A DNA stretch of 39,245 nucleotides. It comes from Deltaproteobacteria bacterium. GTDB lineage: Bacteria; Desulfobacterota; DSM-4660; Desulfatiglandales; Desulfatiglandaceae. Location: assembly GCA_019309145.1 (NCBI GenBank), contig JAFDGR010000008.1, positions 1 to 39,245 of the forward strand, given 5' to 3'. The notes below the pieces were generated by a model, which was given only the letters and a program-made list of their open reading frames with translations, was not told where the DNA came from and made no database searches. Below, piece after piece: positions 34,268 to 39,245 of this stretch. A program made the translations under genes and the position numbers. The first letter of the stretch is position 1, and each line of letters begins with the position of its first letter.

Positions 34268-35125
34268 ATGACGCTGAGGAGGGCTGATTTTGCAGGATCC
34301 TGGTATCCGGGGGAGGAGAGGGAGTGCAGGAAATCCATCGAAATGTTTGAAATGGATTTCGAACCCTGCCCGGTGCCGGAAAAAGATGTCCTGGGCGGCA
34401 TTGTGCCCCATGCAGGCTGGGTTTTCTCCGGGTCCATTGCCTGTAACGTCATTCAATGTCTGGGTTCGCAGAAATCATGCGACACGTGTCTCGTTTTCGG
34501 CAGGCATCTCCATCCATCGAGCCCTCAGTATATTATGGCAGATGGATCGTGGGAGACCCCTTTCGGATCAATAGAAATAGATGTGGAAGTTGCCAAAGCC
34601 CTTATGACGGATTTTTCATTTGTCATCGAAACACCGGACAGGCATGATCAGGACAATACTATTGAATTACAGCTCCCCTTCATCAAATACTTTATGCCCG
34701 ACGCAAAGATTGTCCCCATGGGGGTTCCGCCCGCTCCCACCACTCTGGAAATAGGGACGAGGGCGGCGCAGATCTGCAGGGAAAAGGGACGAAACGCCCT
34801 TGTCTTAGGCTCAACGGACCTGACACACTATGGGTACAACTATGGCTTCTTGCCGAAAGGGACCGGGGAGCAGGCCCTGGAGTGGGTCAAAACGGTCAAT
34901 GATCGGCGGGTCGTGGACCTGATGGTCGAGATGGATGACGATCAGGTGATAAAAGAAGCACTGAACAATGCGAATGCCTGCTGCTCAGGAGCTGCTTCAG
35001 CCGCCATTGCCGCTGCCCGTGAACTGGGTGCGCGGAAGGGGAGGATTGTGAAGTACGCGACGAGCTATGATGTACACCCGGATAATAGCTTTGTGGGGTA
35101 TGTGGGAATTGTTTTTGCCCGTTAG
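34268..35125 (+). CDS. MEMO family protein (AmmeMemoRadiSam protein B type)
   Basis: The 285-residue product opens RRADFAGSWYPG, typical for the family. Likely metal ligands are seen in GIVPHAGWVFSG, GRHLHPSS, HDQDNTIELQLPF and ANACCSGAAS; STDLTHYG is also conserved. MEMO proteins are related to LigB-type dioxygenases and bind iron or copper; in prokaryotes they are usually encoded with AMMECR1 and a radical SAM protein. AMMECR1 is absent here. A radical SAM gene lies 0.9 kb upstream, separated by the M50 gene. The start is ATG 34268, 8 nt from GGGAGG. Confidence 0.9.
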   Translation: MTLRRADFAGSWYPGEERECRKSIEMFEMDFEPCPVPEKDVLGGIVPHAGWVFSGSIACNVIQCLGSQKSCDTCLVFGRHLHPSSPQYIMADGSWETPFGSIEIDVEVAKALMTDFSFVIETPDRHDQDNTIELQLPFIKYFMPDAKIVPMGVPPAPTTLEIGTRAAQICREKGRNALVLGSTDLTHYGYNYGFLPKGTGEQALEWVKTVNDRRVVDLMVEMDDDQVIKEALNNANACCSGAASAAIAAARELGARKGRIVKYATSYDVHPDNSFVGYVGIVFAR

Positions 35126-35197
35126 GATTGCTGAAATAGCCCAATCCCGTCTCCTCATTGCTGCAGGCGTTTCACCGGAATCCTGAGAAGAGAAACT

Positions 35198-36073
35198 ATG
35201 AAAAGAGTCTTTCAAAAGCTTCATGCGGTTTTCTTGAATGGTTATGATGCGCAGCTTGGTGAAAAGAGATCCTCCCGGATGGGGGAGAAGGATGGCTTTC
35301 CCGTTTCTGACAAGGAAGAATCAATAGGTCAAAACCGGATCAAGATCGATCTTCTCATCCATGATCTCAAGGTGCCCCTTGCGGTTATCGAGGCTGGTAT
35401 CACCTCCTTGTTGAACCGCCAGGAAAAATACGGTCCCCTCACTGAAAAACAGACAAAGGTCCTGCAGAGGGCGCTCCGGAATACCAAGGTAACCCAGAAT
35501 CTCGTTGCGGATGCGCTTGAACTGGGAAGGTCACGAAAAGGCATCATGAATCTGTCTGACGTGCGTTTATCCAGTTGTTTGGGAGAGGCGCTTATTGAGC
35601 TTTTTGACCTGAATAATTCCACGCTTTCTGAACAAATAAAGGCCTGCCGGTCTCTGGACCGGCTCAAGGAAACACTGCGGACGGAGGGGCTGATCCTTGA
35701 AATTGATGACCGTCTGTGGAGTGCGCAGCTCCCGTTGGACGAAGGCAAAATAAAGCAAATCGTGCGAAATCTCCTGAGCAATGCCCTGAAATACAGAAAG
35801 AGAGAAGTCTCACTCCGTGCCTATAAAGACCAGGGGAATCTTTTTGTATGCATAAAGGATGATGGAGAAGGCATTCCAGCCAAGTATCACAAGAAGATAT
35901 TCGATTGCTATTTTCAGATGGACCCAAGTGAGACCTGCCCGGTTCGAGGGCACGGCCTGGGGTTAGCGGGTGTGATGGTCCTGTTGGAAGATATGGGCGG
36001 CAAGATGACCCTTTCAAGCGATGAAGGGCAGGGCGCTGAATTCATTGTGAAGATCCCTCTTTTAAGGGTGTGA
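35198..36073 (+). CDS. soluble histidine kinase
   Basis: The 291-residue protein has no membrane helix or sensor domain. The H box is LLIHDLKVPLAVIEAG (His55). The ATPase part shows NLLSNALKYRKREV, DDGEGIP and GHGLGLAG. The first 45 residues are polar and unclassified. It converges with the response regulator gene 32 bp away, so the two probably form a pair in spite of opposite strands. The signal must come from another protein. Confidence 0.9.
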   Translation: MKRVFQKLHAVFLNGYDAQLGEKRSSRMGEKDGFPVSDKEESIGQNRIKIDLLIHDLKVPLAVIEAGITSLLNRQEKYGPLTEKQTKVLQRALRNTKVTQNLVADALELGRSRKGIMNLSDVRLSSCLGEALIELFDLNNSTLSEQIKACRSLDRLKETLRTEGLILEIDDRLWSAQLPLDEGKIKQIVRNLLSNALKYRKREVSLRAYKDQGNLFVCIKDDGEGIPAKYHKKIFDCYFQMDPSETCPVRGHGLGLAGVMVLLEDMGGKMTLSSDEGQGAEFIVKIPLLRV

Positions 36074-36105
36074 CACCCCGGCAATTCCGCTTGTACCGGT
36101 ATGGC

Positions 36106-36630
36106 CTACATGATCTTGCTCAGCTCGTCTTTGGAGACCCGAAAGGTTCTGTCAAATTCATCCCAGAATTCCCGGTCTTTGTCTCTCCAGTTCGGCCCGA
36201 ATTTTTTGTCAAAAAATGGTTTCAGCCTCTGGAACCATTTGGATTCCCTGGCTTCCTCTTCAGCTTCTTTGATAATATCAATGAGATAGGTGGAAATATC
36301 TGCGATCTTATCCTTTGGGATGTAAGACCTGGCCCCTTTCTTGATGGACTTGATCAGGTTGTCCGGGCTCAAGGCGTGGGCGGTAAGCATCAGGGAGGGG
36401 ATTCCTTTGCTGGTCGCCAGTTCCAGAAGATCATATCCGCGTACTCCCATGATATCAAGGACCGCCACATCATAGTGGTTTTTTTCCAGAAATTTCTTGG
36501 CAGTCTCATAATTCGGGGCTGAGTCGATCAGGCACATATCCAGGATCTCTTCCAGTGTTTCGAGGATATCGGGCTCATCGTCCACAATGAGTATTTTTTT
36601 GTTTTTCAGTATTTCCTGCTGATCGGGCAT
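36106..36630 (-). CDS. response regulator with receiver domain and short C-terminal extension
   Basis: Residues 10-125 form a receiver domain with the acidic pair Asp17-Asp18 (LIVDDEP), phospho-acceptor Asp59 (VLDIMG), LTAHA and an IPKDK loop. The remaining 45 residues (about 125-174, ARESKWFQRLKPFFDKKFG then WRDKDREFWDEF) are charged and aromatic and contain no known DNA-binding fold. It may bind a protein partner. GGAGGT lies 5 nt before ATG 36630. Confidence 0.92.
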   Translation of the reverse strand: MPDQQEILKNKKILIVDDEPDILETLEEILDMCLIDSAPNYETAKKFLEKNHYDVAVLDIMGVRGYDLLELATSKGIPSLMLTAHALSPDNLIKSIKKGARSYIPKDKIADISTYLIDIIKEAEEEARESKWFQRLKPFFDKKFGPNWRDKDREFWDEFDRTFRVSKDELSKIM

Positions 36631-36822
36631 TACGGACCTCCATTGGAATAGTGGGTTTCAAGAAGAGATCATGACAACTGCATCAACATTGAACGGGATA
36701 GTAACGCGAACGCAATCAATAGTCAACGCTTTATGAACATTTTGTGTCCCTGCCCGGCTAGAAAGGCTGAAGGCATTTAGCGTGGGGAGGGTACCCGAAA
36801 GGAGAAATTTTTCGAAAATCCA

Positions 36823-36851
36823 TTGACAGCCCGTGGCACATTCCTTAACGT
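36823..36851 (+). promoter_or_regulatory. candidate promoter for the CooT-sirtuin genes
   Basis: TTGACA (36823-36828), a 17-bp spacer and TAACGT (36846-36851) precede the small His-rich protein gene by about 68 bp. A GAGGGC/GCCCTC palindrome (36871-36884) lies in the predicted leader. The rest of 36631-36822 shows no gene. Confidence 0.45.
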
Positions 36852-36919
36852 GATATTGTAACGGAACGACGAGGGCAGGCCCTCTGAAGACCGGGGTATT
36901 TATAATGAGGAGATATGCT

Positions 36920-37135
36920 ATGGTGGATCTCAAGGAAAAGGCAAGAATTCGACTGGAACACTGGATAACACACAATGACCATCATGAAGAAGAATACGAG
37001 TTATTTGCTGAACAGCTCGAATCGGCAGGGATGAAAGAGAGTGCGGGACACGTGAGAGAAATGATCGCGCTGACCGCCCAGGGGACGGCGTCGCTTCGCA
37101 AGGCCCTGGAGACCCTGGGAACGGTGAAAGAGTAG
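36920..37135 (+). CDS. small His-rich helical protein preceding cooT
   Basis: The 71-residue protein is predicted all-helical, with HWITHNDHHEEEYELF near the N-terminus (His14, His18, His21, His22 with three Glu). This looks like a metal-binding helix. Small proteins of this type (a domain of unknown function) occur next to CooT-like genes in anaerobes. ATG 36920 was chosen because GAGGAG (36907-36912) is 7 nt away; ATG 36905 overlaps that site. A nickel-related role is inferred from context. Confidence 0.75.
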   Translation: MVDLKEKARIRLEHWITHNDHHEEEYELFAEQLESAGMKESAGHVREMIALTAQGTASLRKALETLGTVKE

Positions 37136-37159
37136 GTTAGATTTGAAGGAGGGAAGGAA

Positions 37160-37348
37160 ATGTGTGAAGCGCATGCATTTATCGTTGAGAACGGTGAAGA
37201 AAAGAAGATCCTTGAAAACGTAGACCTGGTTGAGTTTGATGGGGACCAGGCGAAGCTGGTGAATATTTTCGGGGAACAGAAGATCATCAGGGGAAGGCTC
37301 AAGGTTTACGATAACAGCAAGAACAAGATTGTGTTTGAACCGCTTTAG
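37160..37348 (+). CDS. CooT-family nickel-binding protein
   Basis: The 62-residue protein starts MCEAHAF, the family signature with Cys2, then shows ENVDLVEFDGDQAKLVNIFGEQ and RGRLKVYDN, forming a small beta fold. CooT of Rhodospirillum rubrum binds one nickel per dimer through this Cys and serves CO dehydrogenase maturation; relatives also occur where CODH is absent. No CODH genes are in the window. GAAGGAGGGAAGG precedes the ATG. Confidence 0.9.
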   Translation: MCEAHAFIVENGEEKKILENVDLVEFDGDQAKLVNIFGEQKIIRGRLKVYDNSKNKIVFEPL

Positions 37349-37378
37349 GGGACCTGAAAAAATGGTGGAGGCGTATTG

Positions 37379-38128
37379 ATGCGTGAGATGCTGGAGAAAG
37401 CCGCGGATGTCCTTGTTCATTCTAAGATGACGATCGCCCTCACCGGTGCTGGAATTTCAGTGGAATCAGGCATCCCGGACTTCAGGAGTGCAGGAGGGCT
37501 GTGGGAAAAATTCGATCCGGCTGAATATGCCACTATTGAAGCCTTTCGCGCCAACCCTGAGAAAGTGTGGGAGATGCTTCGGGAAATGGAAGAAGTAGTC
37601 CTGCAGGCGAAGCCGAACAAGGCGCATATCGGCCTGGGAGAACTCGAAAAACTGGATTGCCTCCACTACATCATTACCCAGAATGTTGATAACCTCCATC
37701 AGGCGGGTGGCGCTCGGAACGTTATAGAGTATCACGGGAACTCCGCAACCCTTTCGTGTATCCAGTGCGGGAGGCAGTACAACGCTTCTGAAAAAAGAGG
37801 CGAGCACGTCCCAAAATGTGCCTGCGGAAATGTCCTGAAACCGGATGTAATCTTCTTTGGGGAGGCCATTCCTGCAGAGGCAATGAATCGTTCCTTTCAA
37901 CTGGCCTCTGTCGCACAGGCGCTCCTGGTGATCGGGACGTCTGCGGCTGTTTCTCCGGCCAACACCATTCCTGGTGTGGCCAAACGAAACGGCGCAAAGA
38001 TTATTGAGATAAACAAGGAGGAAACCCACCTCACTTCCACGCTCACGGACATTTTCCTCCAGGGGAGTGCGGGCGAAATCGTTTCAGGGTTGGTGGGGGA
38101 AGTGAAGGACCGGAAAGCGAAAAGCTGA
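37379..38128 (+). CDS. Sir2-family NAD-dependent protein deacylase
   Basis: The 249-residue protein shows the full sirtuin core: GAGISVESGIPDFRS (residues 23-37), TQNVDNLHQAGG, catalytic His119 in IEYHG and four zinc Cys (127, 130, 147, 149). VIGTSAAVSPANTIP is in the Rossmann part. It removes acyl groups from lysine using NAD. There is no CobB-type Tyr-Arg pair that I can see (AEYATIEAF follows the GGLWEKFDP loop), so acyl preference is open. GGTGGAGG lies 7 nt before ATG 37379; the TTG 37376 is less suitable. It may be cotranscribed with cooT. Confidence 0.93.
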   Translation: MREMLEKAADVLVHSKMTIALTGAGISVESGIPDFRSAGGLWEKFDPAEYATIEAFRANPEKVWEMLREMEEVVLQAKPNKAHIGLGELEKLDCLHYIITQNVDNLHQAGGARNVIEYHGNSATLSCIQCGRQYNASEKRGEHVPKCACGNVLKPDVIFFGEAIPAEAMNRSFQLASVAQALLVIGTSAAVSPANTIPGVAKRNGAKIIEINKEETHLTSTLTDIFLQGSAGEIVSGLVGEVKDRKAKS

Positions 38129-38136
38129 AACGGGGC

Positions 38137-39006
38137 CTATTGTTTTGGTTTCAGAAAATCCTTTAACTGAATGATTTTAGAGTCTTTATTGTCTGATTCT
38201 CTCATCATTGCCCATGAACCGCGTACCTTTGCCTTCCTCAGTTCGCTGATCATTCCCTGGAGCTCGGGATTCTTTTCCACCAGGGTCTGGATCTGCCGGT
38301 TCAGCTCTTTCCAGCTTGCATCCAATTCATCCGTGTCCAGGTCAAAACCGGCCAACGCTGAGAGCAGGGATCCGAGGTGTGACAAAAGGCCGAAATGGGT
38401 GGCCCCCTGAAGGTAATACGGGCAGTGGCACCACAGGCTCATGCAGGGGATCCCATTTTTTTCGGCGGCGGCCTGTATGGTGGAATGAATGGCGCTGGGG
38501 CCCTGATAGTTGATCGGAAGCACATCCAGATCTCGAAGCCGTGCGGAGAGGGCCTCATCCGATGCGATGCCGGAAACAATGGTGTCAGAGTGAAGAACAT
38601 TATCATACATGCTTCCAAGGGTAATAATGGTTCGCACCTGCAGTTCCCGGGAGAGTGCGAGAAGCTGCTCCCCGAAATATTTCCATCGCAAGCTCGGTTC
38701 CTGGGCCTTCAGGAGTATAAGATCTACCTCCTGTGGAATGCAGTGGGCGGCATAGAAGGTCCCGCCGGGAGGGACGACATCTTTCAGGACACCGTTTTCA
38801 ATAAGGACAACAGGACGGTTTTCATCGTACCGGTAAAACAAATCGGCATTGAGGGTAGCAAAGGATTCCGCCTTGAGTTTGCGGACCAGGTATGAGGCCA
38901 TTGTCTTTGAAACATCCATGGCATTTCCCCAGCCGTCGAACCCCGCGATAAGGATGGGCTCTTTGACCGGGGGTGTTTTTTCTCTGAGAATGCCTTTTTC
39001 GAGCAT
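38137..39006 (-). CDS. PAC2 family protein
   Basis: The 289-residue protein has the PAC2 opening ILIAGFDGWGNAMDVSKTMA and the later GMSLWCHCPYYLQ-type block (CMSLWCHCPYYLQGA). This fold is named after proteasome-assembling chaperone 2; bacterial members are of unknown function, although in actinobacteria and archaea they are near proteasome genes. No proteasome genes are seen here. The C-terminal 60 residues are charged and helical. GGAG lies upstream of ATG 39006. Its 3' end is 8 bp from the sirtuin gene. Confidence 0.88.
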   Translation of the reverse strand: MLEKGILREKTPPVKEPILIAGFDGWGNAMDVSKTMASYLVRKLKAESFATLNADLFYRYDENRPVVLIENGVLKDVVPPGGTFYAAHCIPQEVDLILLKAQEPSLRWKYFGEQLLALSRELQVRTIITLGSMYDNVLHSDTIVSGIASDEALSARLRDLDVLPINYQGPSAIHSTIQAAAEKNGIPCMSLWCHCPYYLQGATHFGLLSHLGSLLSALAGFDLDTDELDASWKELNRQIQTLVEKNPELQGMISELRKAKVRGSWAMMRESDNKDSKIIQLKDFLKPKQ

Positions 39007-39033
39007 CTTTCATCTCCAATATCATTTTCCGTC

Positions 39034-39062
39034 AATGTCTCATCAGCCTACCGGATTGTCAA
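39034..39062 (-). promoter_or_regulatory. candidate promoter of the PAC2 gene
   Basis: On the minus strand TTGACA (39062-39057), a 17-bp spacer and GACATT (39039-39034) lie close before the start codon. The -10 is weak. Confidence 0.4.
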
Positions 39063-39100
39063 GTCCACATCCCACGTTTTGTGAAAACATGCTATTTTTG

Positions 39101-39128
39101 TTGACAAACCAAAAAAAAGGTATACATT
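39101..39128 (+). promoter_or_regulatory. candidate promoter pointing out of the window
   Basis: TTGACA (39101-39106), 16 bp rich in A, and TACATT (39123-39128) form a plausible rightward promoter in the AT-rich end of the window. The gene it serves lies beyond base 39245. Confidence 0.45.
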
Positions 39129-39245
39129 ATCTCAGCAATTTCCGGTTAGGTAATTGCATATGATTTCTTAAAAAAATAGCAAAATCGGCGAGTTGAGGCC
39201 ATTTTTTACTTGACATTCTGATTAGGGGGTGGGCGAAAATTTTGT

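Noticed and set aside
36901-36906. TATAAT before the His-rich protein gene
   Set aside because: No -35 at a suitable distance, and transcription from it would leave no room for the ribosome site at 36907-36912.
1-39245. CRISPR array, phage genes, insertion sequences, rRNA
   Set aside because: No regularly spaced repeats, transposase or integrase frames, phage structural genes or rRNA signatures were seen.

Overview
The window looks like a chromosomal segment of a strictly anaerobic Gram-negative bacterium, most likely a Desulfobacterota (former Deltaproteobacteria; Syntrophales- or Syntrophobacterales-like) lineage. The reasons are a complete Rnf ion-pumping ferredoxin:NAD oxidoreductase operon, two large multiheme c-type cytochromes, a nickel-binding CooT-type protein, the PPDK-like/GAPDH and mutL-miaA pairings, and PAS-rich histidine kinases. 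This taxonomic reading is inference; no rRNA is present. The base composition and codon style look uniform, and I see no phage, IS element or CRISPR array.

Layout. (1) 1-5774: end of a PPDK-like PEP/pyruvate-binding protein, a type I GAPDH, mutL and miaA, all rightward and closely packed. (2) 5961-9240: three exported proteins of unknown role (two LPP20/FlgT-like, one TPR + SLH lipoprotein), followed by a CDP-alcohol phosphatidyltransferase. (3) 9905-17424: a promoter and tRNA-Val(GAC), then a roughly 310-nt structured leader with an attenuator-like terminator, and the translation operon thrS-infC-rpmI-rplT-pheS-pheT-merR. infC starts at a rare ATA codon. (4) 17483-20964: two overlapping multiheme cytochromes (12 and 10 heme motifs). 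(5) 20951-29189: an M24-fold protein with all five metal ligands changed, an RseC-like protein, and a leftward rnfCDGEAB operon in which RnfB is fused to a GltD-like FAD/NAD(P) oxidoreductase. (6) 29658-39006: a Cache-PAS-PAS hybrid kinase, a radical SAM protein, an M50 protease, a MEMO protein, a tail-to-tail kinase/regulator pair, a small His-rich protein + CooT + sirtuin operon, and a PAC2 protein.

How the parts may work together. The Rnf complex, its RnfB-GltD fusion and the neighbouring cytochromes suggest an energy-conserving electron-transfer hub connecting ferredoxin, NAD(P)H and periplasmic heme wires. The translation operon shows three possible layers of self-control: the thrS leader, the ATA start of infC, and alternative hairpins before rplT.

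The least explained items are a dispersed non-coding repeat found in three states (17449-17474, 22192-22370, 32432-32514), two of which abut a start codon; the thrS leader RNA; the three-gene exported cluster; the metal-ligand-less M24 protein; and an RnfD that appears to lack the usual flavin-attachment threonine motif.
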